Assembly: GCA_018823325.1 (NCBI GenBank)
Contig: JAHJIJ010000015.1
Location: forward strand, 529,150-593,149
DNA: 64,000 nucleotides
Direction: 5' to 3'
Source: Alphaproteobacteria bacterium
GTDB taxonomy: Bacteria; Pseudomonadota; Alphaproteobacteria; Sphingomonadales; Sphingomonadaceae
Shown: in pieces, positions 10,336-19,502 of the stretch
Layout: each line of letters opens with the position of its first letter
How positions within the stretch are numbered: position 1 is the first letter of the stretch
Position numbers and translations under genes: made by a program
The notes under the pieces: generated by a model
Database searches by the model: none
Told to the model about the DNA's origin: nothing
Seen by the model: the letters and a program-made list of their open reading frames with translations, nothing else

Positions 10336-11586
10336 ATGACTGCCGCGGCCAAGCCCTTCCCGATGCACGAACGCGAATTCGTCGCCCTCATGGCGTCGAT
10401 CATGGCGCTGAACGCGCTCGCCATCGATGCAATGCTGCCGGCCTTCCCGGCAATCCGCGAATCGCTGAACGTCGCGGATCCCAACTCGCTGCAGTACATG
10501 ATCACCGCCTATATGCTGGCAAACGCCGTCGGCTCGCTGGTGGCCGGTCCTCTTGCGGATCGCTTCGGCCGCCGCCCGATGCTGCTGCTCAGCATCACCT
10601 TCTCGGCGATCGGCGGCCTCGCCAGCGCACTGGCATCGACTTACGAGATGCTGCTGACGATGCGGGCCATTCACGGCTTCTTTGCGGCAGGATTGGGCGT
10701 GCTCGCCGTTTCAGTGATCCGCGACCGGTTCTCCGGCGATACGATGGCACGCCTGATGAGCGTGATCTTCATCATCTTCATGCTCGTCCCGGTGATCGCG
10801 CCGTCCATGGGGCAACTGGTCCTCATCGTCGCGTCCTGGCGGGAAATCTTCCTCGTATTGGCCGTCTGCGCGGCCGTAGTTCTTACCTGGACTTGGCGCC
10901 GCCTGCCGGAAACGCTCGATGAAGAGCAGCGCCAGCGTATCTCGATACCTGTCATTGCGCGTAACTGGCTGGCTGTCGTCAAGGACCGCCAGGGGCTGGG
11001 CTATATGTTGGGCGCCGGCGTCATGATGGGTGGCATGTTCGGTTTTCTGAACAGCGCCCAGCAGATTTTTTTCGATGTCTTCGATGCGGGGACCTTCTTC
11101 CCTCTCGCCTTCGCCTGTGTGGCGGGGTCGATGGCAGTCGCCAACTTCTCGAACAGCCGAATCGTCGAGCGCTTCGGGGCGCGGCGCGTGTCACACACGG
11201 CGCTGCTGTTCTTCATCGCGGTCAGCCTTGCGCAGCTTGTTGCCAGCCAGATGCATCCTGAGCCACTTTTGCTCTTCATGGTTCTGATCGCCCTCAACAT
11301 GGGCATGGTCGGGTTTACGGGATCGAATTTCGGGTCGATCGCCATGGAACCTTTTGGCCACATTGCCGGCTCAGCCGCGAGCTTCCAGAGCTTTGCGCGC
11401 ATGGCAATCGCTACACTCATTGGCGCCGCAACCGGTCAACGCTTCGATGGCACCACGCAGCCTCTGGCCGAAGGGTTCATGTTCACCGGCCTGATCGGAC
11501 TCGGATTCATCCTCTGGGCCGAACGCGGCCGGCTTTTTACCCGCCCGCGCCGCAACGCGATGCGCCCTCCATTACCGCCGCGCTGA
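10336..11586 (+). CDS. MFS exporter, Bcr/CflA (drug efflux) type
   Basis: A 416-residue inner-membrane transporter with about 12 predicted transmembrane helices. The MFS motif between TM2 and TM3 reads GPLADRFGRRPMLL. The TM1 sequence ALNALAIDAMLPAFPAI matches the DHA1 Bcr/CflA subfamily, which exports drugs and metabolites by proton antiport. SVIRDRFSGDTMARLMS after TM4 also fits that group. The substrate cannot be read from sequence. The ATG at 10336 sits 108 bases after metW, so it may have its own promoter. It is convergent with the metal-efflux operon across an AT-richer 120-base gap. Confidence 0.9.
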   Translation: MTAAAKPFPMHEREFVALMASIMALNALAIDAMLPAFPAIRESLNVADPNSLQYMITAYMLANAVGSLVAGPLADRFGRRPMLLLSITFSAIGGLASALASTYEMLLTMRAIHGFFAAGLGVLAVSVIRDRFSGDTMARLMSVIFIIFMLVPVIAPSMGQLVLIVASWREIFLVLAVCAAVVLTWTWRRLPETLDEEQRQRISIPVIARNWLAVVKDRQGLGYMLGAGVMMGGMFGFLNSAQQIFFDVFDAGTFFPLAFACVAGSMAVANFSNSRIVERFGARRVSHTALLFFIAVSLAQLVASQMHPEPLLLFMVLIALNMGMVGFTGSNFGSIAMEPFGHIAGSAASFQSFARMAIATLIGAATGQRFDGTTQPLAEGFMFTGLIGLGFILWAERGRLFTRPRRNAMRPPLPPR

Positions 11587-11706
11587 GAACGAAACGGGCA
11601 CGGACGCGCACCCCATATCATTCTACATTTATAAGCGCAGCGTAATGCCTTCGAAGCTCAGATGATACGGCATCCGAAGCACCCCGTGGGAAAGTGTTAA
11701 GACTAG

Positions 11707-12933
11707 CTAGTCCCGCAGCCACAGTTCGTGGCTGTCGATCCTGAGCTTGGTTATCGCGCGCAGGGCTTCGGTGCGGGCGATGGCTTCGGCGCGATAGGCG
11801 TCGTGCACCAGACGCTCGCCCAACAGCAATGCCGCGAGGTCGATCTCGCCCAACTGATTGCCGCGCCGCAGCCGAGCCAGGGCGGCCATCTGAGCTTCAA
11901 GCCCTTCGCGGGCGCGCTGCCAGCCGAGGTAGCGATAGCTGGCTTCGGCGAAATCTGCATTGGCAACCTCGTGCGCGTTGTAGCGAACGAGCGCTGCTTC
12001 AGCCTGCGCGGACGATGATTGCGCCGCCGCCCGATCGGCCAAGGCTGCGCGGTGGCCGCCGCCCAGCGGCAGCGAGAACACCAAGCCGACCCCGCGTTCC
12101 TCGCCGCCGCGCTCGGAAAACAGGCGCAGCCCCAACGAAGGGTCCGCTGTCCGCTCGCGCACTGCTCGGTCTGCGACACTAGCCATCCGGCGGGCAAAGG
12201 CATCGGCTGCGGCGATTTCATGACTGTTGGCCAGCACCTGCGCGCGCAGCGGCTCCAGTCCACCGTCCGGCAATCTGGGCGGCGGGATTTCGGAAGCCTC
12301 GGCGGGCAAGGCCAATCCGGGATAATGCGCCTCCAGCCGCCCGCGTGCCACCCGCTCGCGGCCGGAAGATTGCTCGGCAAGCGCACGGGCACCGGCCAGC
12401 GCAGCGGCGCTCTGATCCGCATCAAGTTGTGCGGCATCGCGCAGTTCGACCCGGCGCTGGATCGAGGCCAGGGCGGCTTCGTAGTTCGTGACGGCTTGCT
12501 CATCGACGCGAGCCTCTGCCGCAGCGCCCAGCCAGTCGAACCAGTGACCCATCAGCACTAACGCGGCCTGATGCCGGGCATCCTCGGCAAGGTTCTCCGC
12601 CTCGACCACACCGAATTCGCCGATTTGCCGGTCGAGCCGTCCTTTGCCGGGCAGCCGGAACGGGCGAGTGAGCGACACGTCGAACTCGTCGAATTTGCCT
12701 GCCATATCGATACTGCGTTTGGTGTAACTCCCAGAGAAGGTCACTTCTTGCGGTCCAATTGCCCCTGCTCGCGCTTCGGCCCGCGCCGCAGCCACCCGCG
12801 CGCGGGCGGCAACCACGCTGGGATGGTCGGACAATGCCGCCACCACTGCTGCCTCGTCCGGCAGACCGGGTTCCGCAGCAAGCGGCGCGGCGACAAGCAC
12901 CATGACTGGCAGGAGCAAGTGCCGGTGGCGCAT
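11707..12933 (-). CDS. czcC: TolC/CzcC-family outer-membrane efflux protein
   Basis: The outer-membrane channel of the tripartite metal-efflux pump encoded upstream, 408 residues. Residues 1-20 look like a signal peptide (basic MRHRH, then LLLPVMVLVAAPLAA). The rest shows two OEP repeats of long amphipathic helices, with Ala/Arg-rich heptad stretches and the IGPQEVTFSGSYTKRS and FSLPLGGGHRAALADRAAA strands typical of CzcC/CusC. The ATG at 12933 lies one base after the pump gene stop, so it is co-transcribed and last in the B-A-C order. The symbol denotes family resemblance; the metal is not proven. Confidence 0.85.
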   Translation of the reverse strand: MRHRHLLLPVMVLVAAPLAAEPGLPDEAAVVAALSDHPSVVAARARVAAARAEARAGAIGPQEVTFSGSYTKRSIDMAGKFDEFDVSLTRPFRLPGKGRLDRQIGEFGVVEAENLAEDARHQAALVLMGHWFDWLGAAAEARVDEQAVTNYEAALASIQRRVELRDAAQLDADQSAAALAGARALAEQSSGRERVARGRLEAHYPGLALPAEASEIPPPRLPDGGLEPLRAQVLANSHEIAAADAFARRMASVADRAVRERTADPSLGLRLFSERGGEERGVGLVFSLPLGGGHRAALADRAAAQSSSAQAEAALVRYNAHEVANADFAEASYRYLGWQRAREGLEAQMAALARLRRGNQLGEIDLAALLLGERLVHDAYRAEAIARTEALRAITKLRIDSHELWLRD

Positions 12934-12934
12934 C

Positions 12935-15900
12935 CTAATCCTCCTTGGCCGGATGGTTGCGGTCGCCCGCTTCACGCTCGGCCGCGCTTTCGCCGAAGCG
13001 TTCATACAGGATCGGGAGCAGGACCAGTGTGAGCAGGGTCGCCGTTACCAGTCCGCCGATCACGACAATGGCCAGCGGCTTCTGGATTTCCGATCCGGGG
13101 CCGGTGGCGAACAAGAGTGGGACGAGCCCGAAGGCTGCGATGCTGGCGGTCATCAACACCGGCCGCAGGCGCCGTTCAGCCCCGCGACGGACGGCCTCGG
13201 CCAGTTCCAGTCCTTCTTCGCGCAACTGGCGGATGTAGCTGACCATCACCAGCCCGTTGAGCACGGCAATGCCCAACAGGGCGATGAAGCCGACCGAGGC
13301 TGGAACCGACAGGTATTCGCCGGACAGGGCCAGCGCGATGATTCCGCCAACCATGGCGAATGGGATATTGGTGAGGATAAGCAGCGACGCGCGGACCGAG
13401 CCGATCGTCATGTAAAGTATGGCGAAGATCAGCAGGATCGAGATCGGCAGCACTACCAACAACCGCGCGCTGGCGCGTTGCTGGTTCTCAAACTGGCCGC
13501 CCCAGACAATCCGGTAGCCTGGTGGCAGCGGGACATTCGCCTCAATGTCGATGCGGGCTTCCTCGACATAGCCTACCAGATCGCGCCCTGTGACGAACGC
13601 CTGCACCATTGCGAAGCGCGAGCCGTTCTCATGCTCCAGTTTGACCGGTCCCTCGACTCGGTTGACTGCGGCCACGTCACTCAGCCTGACCAGCTGCCCC
13701 GACGGAGCGCGGTAGAGCAGGTCGGCAAAAGCCTGCACTGACCGGGTCGTGCCACCATCGGCGCGCACCACGATGGGGATGCGCCGGTTATCCTGCGCGA
13801 CAACACCGGCGCGCACGCCCTCGACACCGGCGCGCATCATGTCTTGCAGATCGTTGATCGGCATCCCCAGCCGACCCGCTGCCACCCGGTCGATATCGAG
13901 CTGGAGGTAATCGACCTGGTCGTTGGCCACCGTCATCGCCTCGCTGGTACCGTCGATGGCTTCAAGTCGCGCCTGGATCGCCTCCGACAGCCGCGACAGT
14001 TCGGCCAGGTCAGGGCCGAATATCTTGAGCGCCAGATCACCGCGCGCTCCGGTGAGCATCTCGGATGTGCGCATCTCGATCGGCTGGGTAAAGCTTGGTT
14101 CAATCCCTGGGAAGCGCTCGAGCACTTTCCGTAGCCGCTCCACCAGCCAGTCCTTGTCGGCCACCCGCCATTCGTCGCGCGGGATCAATTTGAGGAAGGC
14201 GTCGCTTTCGTTGAGGCCCATCGGATCGAGCCCTAGTTCGTCAGAACCGACGCGCGAGATGATCGCCTCGACTTCGGGCACGGCGGCCATGATCGCCTGC
14301 TCGATCTCGATATCGCGCGCCACCGAGTGTTCAAGCGAGACCGACGGCAGCTTGGCCAGCTGCATCACTACCGATCCTTCATCCATCGTAGGCAGGAAGG
14401 TCTTGCCAGTGACCGAATAGGCCACACCGCACAGCACCAGCGAGGCCCCCGCCAGGGCAAACACCACGCGACGGTGCGCAAAGGCGAGGCCGAGCAATGC
14501 CGAATAGCGCGGCGAGACCTGACGCATCAGCCACGATCCGTGATGGCCTGGCTTCGCCTTGAGCAGGAAATAGGCCAGCACCGGCACCAGCGTCAGCGAC
14601 AGCACCAGCGCCGAGGCCAGTGCCAGCACGATGGTCAGCGCCACAGGCGAGAACAGCTTGCCTTCCAGCCCTTCGAGCGTGAGCAACGGCAGGAACACGA
14701 TGGCGATGATGGCAAGGCCCGAGGCGACCGGCTTGGTCACTTCGGCCGTTGCGACGAAGATCGCGTGCAGCTTGGAGTCGGACGCATGTCTGGGATCGGA
14801 CAGCCGTTCGACCACGTTCTCCACCACCACCACCGCGCCATCGACCAGAATCCCAACCGCGATGGCAAGCCCCCCCAGGCTCATCAGATTGGCAGTGAGG
14901 CCGATCGAACGCATGAAAATGAAGGTCAGCAGCGCTGCCATCGGCAGGGCCAGCGCCACGATGATCGAAGCTCGCAGGTCTCCCAGGAACAGGAGAAGCA
15001 GAATCACGACGAGCACGGTCGCCTCGACCAGCGCCCGCTCTACCGTGCCGACGGCGCGGCCGATCAGTTCCGAGCGGTCGTAGAACACGTCGATTGTCAT
15101 GCCGGCGGGCAGGCTCGGTTCGATTTCGGCCAGCCGCCGCTTCACGCCTTCGACCACCAGGCTGGCATCAGCACCGCGCAGGCCGATCACCAGCCCCTGC
15201 ACCGCCTCGCCCACACCGTCGCGGGTGACCGCGCCGTAGCGGGTGAGGCTGCCCATCCGTACCTGCGCCACATCGCCCAGCCGCACCACGCCGCCAGCAT
15301 CGGACCGCACCACGATGTTGGCGAGGTCCTCCAGCGAGCGGATGGCGCCGGACGCGCGCACGATCAGCGCCTCTTCCCCACTGGTCAAGCGGCCGGCGCC
15401 ATCGTTGCGATTAGACACCTCGATGGCAGCGGCAATGTCCGCCGTGGACAGCCCCGCCGAGGCCAACGCGGCATTGTCCGGCGCCACTTCGAAGGTTTCC
15501 GACAGGCCGCCCAGTGAGTTGACGTCCGCCACTCCGGGAACCGTCCGTAGCGCCGGCCGCACGATCCAGTCGAGCACGCGACGTTTTTCAGCCAGCGACT
15601 GCGGCCCCCGCAGCGTGAACATGTACATGTCGGACAGCGGGGTGGAGATCGGGGCAAGGCCACCCTCGATGGTCACCGGCAGGTCGCCCATCGCGGCATT
15701 GAGCCGCTCGGTTACCTGGGTGCGCGCCCAGTAGATATCGGTGCCGTCCTCGAAATCGATGGTGATGTCGGCGATGGCGTACTTCGCGACCGAGCGCAGG
15801 ACGCGCTGGTCGGGGATGCCGAGCATCTCCATCTCGATCGGCGTGATGACGCGGCTCTCGACTTCCTCGGGCGTCATGCCGGGCGCCTTGAGGATGATCT

Positions 15901-16042
15901 TGACCTGGGTTGAGCTGATGTCGGGGAACGCGTCGATCGGCAGGTTGGCGAAGGACCATGCGCCGATCGCGGCGAGGATGGCGGCAAGGCCAAGCACAGC
16001 GAGCCGCATCTGAAGGGCTCGTTCGACAAGGAGACGCAGCAT
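12935..16042 (-). CDS. czcA: heavy-metal efflux RND pump (CzcA/CusA family)
   Basis: A 1035-residue inner-membrane RND proton antiporter of the HME family. Length, an N-terminal TM plus large periplasmic loop with PIDAFPDISSTQVKI, the multi-TM block from about 340, and a second loop match CzcA/CusA. TM4 reads GLAIAVGILVDGAVVVVEN (391-409). D401 and E408 align with CzcA D408 and E415, but the position of CzcA D402 is Ala395, so the canonical Zn/Co/Cd signature is incomplete. The substrate is therefore uncertain. The ATG at 16042 follows czcB by four bases. It works with the adaptor upstream and the outer-membrane channel downstream. Confidence 0.92.
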   Translation of the reverse strand: MLRLLVERALQMRLAVLGLAAILAAIGAWSFANLPIDAFPDISSTQVKIILKAPGMTPEEVESRVITPIEMEMLGIPDQRVLRSVAKYAIADITIDFEDGTDIYWARTQVTERLNAAMGDLPVTIEGGLAPISTPLSDMYMFTLRGPQSLAEKRRVLDWIVRPALRTVPGVADVNSLGGLSETFEVAPDNAALASAGLSTADIAAAIEVSNRNDGAGRLTSGEEALIVRASGAIRSLEDLANIVVRSDAGGVVRLGDVAQVRMGSLTRYGAVTRDGVGEAVQGLVIGLRGADASLVVEGVKRRLAEIEPSLPAGMTIDVFYDRSELIGRAVGTVERALVEATVLVVILLLLFLGDLRASIIVALALPMAALLTFIFMRSIGLTANLMSLGGLAIAVGILVDGAVVVVENVVERLSDPRHASDSKLHAIFVATAEVTKPVASGLAIIAIVFLPLLTLEGLEGKLFSPVALTIVLALASALVLSLTLVPVLAYFLLKAKPGHHGSWLMRQVSPRYSALLGLAFAHRRVVFALAGASLVLCGVAYSVTGKTFLPTMDEGSVVMQLAKLPSVSLEHSVARDIEIEQAIMAAVPEVEAIISRVGSDELGLDPMGLNESDAFLKLIPRDEWRVADKDWLVERLRKVLERFPGIEPSFTQPIEMRTSEMLTGARGDLALKIFGPDLAELSRLSEAIQARLEAIDGTSEAMTVANDQVDYLQLDIDRVAAGRLGMPINDLQDMMRAGVEGVRAGVVAQDNRRIPIVVRADGGTTRSVQAFADLLYRAPSGQLVRLSDVAAVNRVEGPVKLEHENGSRFAMVQAFVTGRDLVGYVEEARIDIEANVPLPPGYRIVWGGQFENQQRASARLLVVLPISILLIFAILYMTIGSVRASLLILTNIPFAMVGGIIALALSGEYLSVPASVGFIALLGIAVLNGLVMVSYIRQLREEGLELAEAVRRGAERRLRPVLMTASIAAFGLVPLLFATGPGSEIQKPLAIVVIGGLVTATLLTLVLLPILYERFGESAAEREAGDRNHPAKED

Positions 16043-16046
16043 CAGC

Positions 16047-17150
16047 CTATTCCGCCGCCATGGCTTTCAGCTCGGCGATGGCGCTGATCGCCACCACTTC
16101 GCCCGGGGCGAGCCCTGCTGAGATCACGGCCCGGTCGCCGGCTTCCGCTACCACGATGACAGGACGCGGAGCATAGCCTTGGCCGCCCTGCACGAACACC
16201 TGGTCGGCATCACCGATGCGGGTGACCGCCGAAGCCGGAACCGACACTCCGTTGCGCCCTTGTCCTGAACCGCGGATAGTGACCATCACGTTCTGACCCG
16301 GCACCAGCCCGGGGGCCGCGCCGATACTGGCCTTCGCCATGACTGACCGCGTGGTTGGATCGATCGAGGGCGAGACCGACAGGATCGATCCACCCACCAC
16401 CAGCGGTTCCGCGCGCCCTTTCGGCAGGGTGATTTCCACTGCCATGCCGGGGCGCACCGAACGGGCCATCCGCTCGGGCAACTGCAGGTCGATACGATAG
16501 GCCGACGCATTCTCGATCACGAAGGGCGCGCTCATCGCGTCGATCGGTCCACCGGTCTCGACGCCGACATGCTGCACGCGCCCGGAGATTGGCGCCGCCA
16601 ACGTCATCGTTCCATCCGCCGAGGCCCCCGACAGCGAGATGAGCCGGCGGTTCTCGGCTACGCTGGCGCGCGCTTGCTGCAATAGTGCTTGCGCCTCGTC
16701 CGCCCGCGCCGCAGCGATCACGCCCTCATCCGTCAATTGCTGCACACGCGCCGCGCGCGCCAAGGCAAGACCGAGTTCGGCCTGCGAGCGGGCGAGATCG
16801 CCACGGATTTGCACCGGCTCGGCTGCACGGACCAGCGCCAGCGCCTGCCCGCGCCGCACTTCCTGACCCTCAATCACGAACAGGCGCATCACAGCGCCCT
16901 GGAAGGTCGAGGTCACCGCTACGCGCGCTTCGGGCGGCAGGCTGATGACGCCGGGAACCGTGCCCAGCGGCAGTTCCTCCTCCCGCTCTGCGGCAGCTGT
17001 CTGGATAGCCAGCGCGGCAAGGGGGTCACTTGCCTCGCCTGTCGATGTGCCGTCCTCGTCACCCTGTCCAGACGTGAAGGCGTCGGAGCAGGCAGGCAGC
17101 AGGGCAAAGGCCGCAAGGGGCGTGAGCGGGAGGAGAAGGCGAAGTCTCAT
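16047..17150 (-). CDS. czcB: RND efflux periplasmic adaptor (CzcB/HlyD family), lipoprotein
   Basis: A membrane-fusion adaptor of 367 residues linking the RND pump to the outer-membrane channel. It begins with a lipoprotein signal peptide ending in the lipobox LPAC, with Cys21 as the predicted lipidated residue. HlyD/RND features follow: the lipoyl-like half motif VIEGQEVRRGQALALVRA, a helical hairpin rich in Ala and Arg, and APISGRVQHVGVETGGPID. There is no His-rich metal-binding N-terminus like that of classic CzcB. It is first in a B-A-C operon, with a possible response-regulator operator just upstream at 17173-17209. Confidence 0.9.
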   Translation of the reverse strand: MRLRLLLPLTPLAAFALLPACSDAFTSGQGDEDGTSTGEASDPLAALAIQTAAAEREEELPLGTVPGVISLPPEARVAVTSTFQGAVMRLFVIEGQEVRRGQALALVRAAEPVQIRGDLARSQAELGLALARAARVQQLTDEGVIAAARADEAQALLQQARASVAENRRLISLSGASADGTMTLAAPISGRVQHVGVETGGPIDAMSAPFVIENASAYRIDLQLPERMARSVRPGMAVEITLPKGRAEPLVVGGSILSVSPSIDPTTRSVMAKASIGAAPGLVPGQNVMVTIRGSGQGRNGVSVPASAVTRIGDADQVFVQGGQGYAPRPVIVVAEAGDRAVISAGLAPGEVVAISAIAELKAMAAE

Positions 17151-17172
17151 GCCCGAAGGATGCAGCGTGAAA

Positions 17173-17209
17173 CTGACAGCAACTTGTCAGCTTGGCAGCA
17201 AATTGTCAG
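17173..17209. promoter_or_regulatory. candidate response-regulator operator between efflux operon and two-component genes
   Basis: CAGCAACTTGTCAG (17177-17190) and CAGCAAATTGTCAG (17196-17209) form a 14-base direct repeat with one mismatch, spaced 19 bases apart. The first copy also sits in an inverted repeat, CTGACA-N6-TGTCAG (17173-17190). The site lies in the 100-base gap between the divergent czcB and response-regulator starts, where an OmpR-type regulator would control both units. The assignment is by position and repeat pattern only. Confidence 0.55.
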
Positions 17210-17250
17210 TTTCACTGAATATCGCTTATGTCGGGCGACGGAGGGCCGAC

Positions 17251-17907
17251 ATGCGATTGCTACTTGTGGAAGACGAACCCGAACTGGGCCGCAGGTTGTC
17301 AGAGCGCCTGCGCGGTGCCGATTTCGCGGTCGACCTGGCCACCACGGCGGACGAGGCCGAGCACTGGCCTGATCTCGACAAGATGGCGGCAATCATACTC
17401 GACCTTGGCCTGCCCGATGGCGAAGGGCTGGACCTGTTACGCCAGTGGCGCGCCGCACGGGTCGATTGCCCGATCCTGATCCTCACGGCGCGCGGAAGCT
17501 GGCAGGACAAGGTGGAGGGCCTCAATGCCGGGGCCGATGACTTCGTGGTCAAGCCGGCACGGTTCGAGGAACTGCTCGCGCGGCTGAATGCCCAGTTCCG
17601 GCGCCATGCCGGGCGGCGCGACAACGTTATCGAAGCGGGCTATCTCAGGCTCGACCCGCTGACCCACGAGGTCTGGCTCGACGGTGCACCGCTGGTCCTC
17701 AGCCGGCAGGAATACCGCCTGCTGCACCTGTTCCTGCGCCGGCCGGGCCAGCTGCTGTCGCAAGGGGCGATTCTCGAGGATCTCTACGACCTCCAGACCG
17801 AGCGCGAACTCAATACGGTGGAAGTGCTGGTCGGCCGCCTGAGGCGGAAGATCGGCAAGGATCGCATCACCACCCAGCGCGGGCTGGGCTACCGGCTTGA
17901 AAGATGA
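17251..17907 (+). CDS. OmpR/PhoB-type response regulator
   Basis: A 218-residue two-component regulator. The receiver has acidic pair E7-D8, phosphoacceptor D51 (ILDLGLPDGEG), T79 and K101. A C-terminal winged helix follows (about 125-218), ending with ELNTVEVLVGRLRRKIGKDRITTQRGLGYRLER. It probably controls the divergent metal-efflux operon, as CzcR/CusR-type regulators do, and perhaps its own operon through the repeats at 17173-17209. The ATG at 17251 follows GGAGGGCCGAC. Its stop overlaps the kinase start (ATGA). Confidence 0.93.
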   Translation: MRLLLVEDEPELGRRLSERLRGADFAVDLATTADEAEHWPDLDKMAAIILDLGLPDGEGLDLLRQWRAARVDCPILILTARGSWQDKVEGLNAGADDFVVKPARFEELLARLNAQFRRHAGRRDNVIEAGYLRLDPLTHEVWLDGAPLVLSRQEYRLLHLFLRRPGQLLSQGAILEDLYDLQTERELNTVEVLVGRLRRKIGKDRITTQRGLGYRLER

Positions 17908-19277
17908 GGGAGGCCGAGCCTCGGGAGGTAGCGCCATCGGGCAGCCTGCGGCTGCGCTTCCTGCTGGCGATCGCGCTGTGGGTAATGCTGGGCATCGGCG
18001 GGATCTGGTTTTCGGCCACGCGGCTGTTTGCCGACCATGTTGAGCAGAGCTACCACGAAGAACTGGAGGTGCATGTCCACGAGCTGGCCATGCTGTTGCG
18101 CCTTGATGACCAAGGCAACCCGATCCTGTCCCGGCCCTTGTCCGACCCGCGCTACAATGTCCCGCTGTCAGGGTTCTATTGGCAGGTCACCGTCAATGGA
18201 AAAGCACCGTTGCGCTCGAGATCGATGACGCGCGGATCACTGGACGACAGCATCGCCTATTCACCCCACGTCGCGCACATGGTGGAGGACGGCCCCACCG
18301 GGCCCACCATCACCTACGGCCTGTTGCGGCAGCACCCCGATGGTGGCGATGTCCACCTGGTGATCGCCACCGACGAAGCTGAACTCAACCGCCTGATCGA
18401 CAGTTTCACTCGCGAGTTGACCTGGTGGCTAATGGCGCTTGGCGCCTTGCTGCTGGCCACGGGAATCGCGATCATCGCATTCGGGCTGAAGCCGCTCGAT
18501 CGGCTCAGCCTCGCGATCGCCCGACTGCGGCAGGGCGCCGCGAACCGGCTGGAGGGGCGCTATCCGACCGAGATTGCGCCGCTGGTGTCCGATCTCAACG
18601 CCTATGTCCGGCAGAACGGCGAGATGCTCGATCGCACCCGGGTCCAGGCCGGAAACTTGGCGCATTCGCTGCGCACGCCACTTGCTGTGCTGACGGACGA
18701 GGCCGAACGGCTGGCGGCGGCAGACAGTACCAGGGCGTCGGCCAGCGTACTGCTCGACCAGACCCGTCTGATGCAACAGCAGATCGATTATCAGCTGGCG
18801 CGGGCGCGCTCATCGGCCAGGGGCCAAACGCCGGGCGTTGCCAGCCACCTGCAAACCGTGATCACTCCGATCATTCGAGCCATGCGTCGGCTGCATCCAG
18901 ATCGCGAATTCTCCATCGTCGAACATGGCGAAGGCGACTCGACGGTGCCGGTCGACCCCGTGGATTTGGCAGAACTGGTCTCGATCCTGCTCGATAATGC
19001 CGGCAAATGGGCTCGGCTGGCAGTTACTCTTTCTCTCGAGCGCAACGAGGATGGTCGGCTAATAATCACCATATTCGATGACGGCCCCGGCATGACCGAT
19101 GACCAGATCGCCCACGCCTGCGAGATAGGCACTCGCTTCGATCCTGTGATGCCCGGCTCGGGACTGGGCCTTGCCATTGCAAAGGATATCGCCACGTCTA
19201 TGGACGCAATACTGCATCTGGCACGGGGCAGAACGGGCTTGGTAGCCCAAGTCATACTGCCCGTCGTTCATGCGTGA
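17904..19277 (+). CDS. two-component sensor histidine kinase
   Basis: A 457-residue membrane kinase paired with the upstream regulator. TM1 is at about 17-38 and TM2 at about 173-195; the roughly 135 residues between them form a periplasmic sensor. HAMP-like sequence and the H-box NLAHSLRTPLAVL (His254) come next, then the N-box LLDNAGKWA (near 363), the G1 box DDGPGM (near 392) and the G2 box GSGLGLAIAKD. The H-box (HSLRTPL) and general layout resemble PhoQ-like kinases. The gap between TMs holds several His and Asp residues that could sense metal; this is inferred from context. Translation is coupled to the regulator through ATGA. Confidence 0.92.
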   Translation: MREAEPREVAPSGSLRLRFLLAIALWVMLGIGGIWFSATRLFADHVEQSYHEELEVHVHELAMLLRLDDQGNPILSRPLSDPRYNVPLSGFYWQVTVNGKAPLRSRSMTRGSLDDSIAYSPHVAHMVEDGPTGPTITYGLLRQHPDGGDVHLVIATDEAELNRLIDSFTRELTWWLMALGALLLATGIAIIAFGLKPLDRLSLAIARLRQGAANRLEGRYPTEIAPLVSDLNAYVRQNGEMLDRTRVQAGNLAHSLRTPLAVLTDEAERLAAADSTRASASVLLDQTRLMQQQIDYQLARARSSARGQTPGVASHLQTVITPIIRAMRRLHPDREFSIVEHGEGDSTVPVDPVDLAELVSILLDNAGKWARLAVTLSLERNEDGRLIITIFDDGPGMTDDQIAHACEIGTRFDPVMPGSGLGLAIAKDIATSMDAILHLARGRTGLVAQVILPVVHA

Positions 19278-19502
19278 TAGCAGTCATCTTTTGCAGTAAC
19301 TTTCCAATGACCGCTGTGGAGATAGAGACGGACAGGCCGCTGCTGAAAGAGACGTCAGCGAGGTGCCCGCTTGAATTCAGCCTCCCGCAGGGCCATTTTA
19401 GACATGCCGTCCCAGCCCGAGGCAGGATAGCAGAGGCAGGCGCCGCGAGCGCGGCGTCGTTCTTCTTTTTCAACACGAACAAGAAATGCGGCGCCCATTT
19501 GG
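19278..19502. other. intergenic region upstream of desaturase
   Basis: No convincing gene. A short open frame ends here with MSKPKAAFIDIDTDRD (ATG at 19550, stop at 19618), in a different frame from the desaturase. It could be the original desaturase N-terminus or chance. A run of T residues near 19460-19470 could serve as a terminator tail for the kinase operon, but no strong stem is seen. Confidence 0.35.

Noticed and set aside
14327..15517. A 396-codon plus-strand frame inside the RND pump gene
   Set aside because: It is antisense to a clear RND family protein, with a low-complexity Arg/Gln-rich translation.
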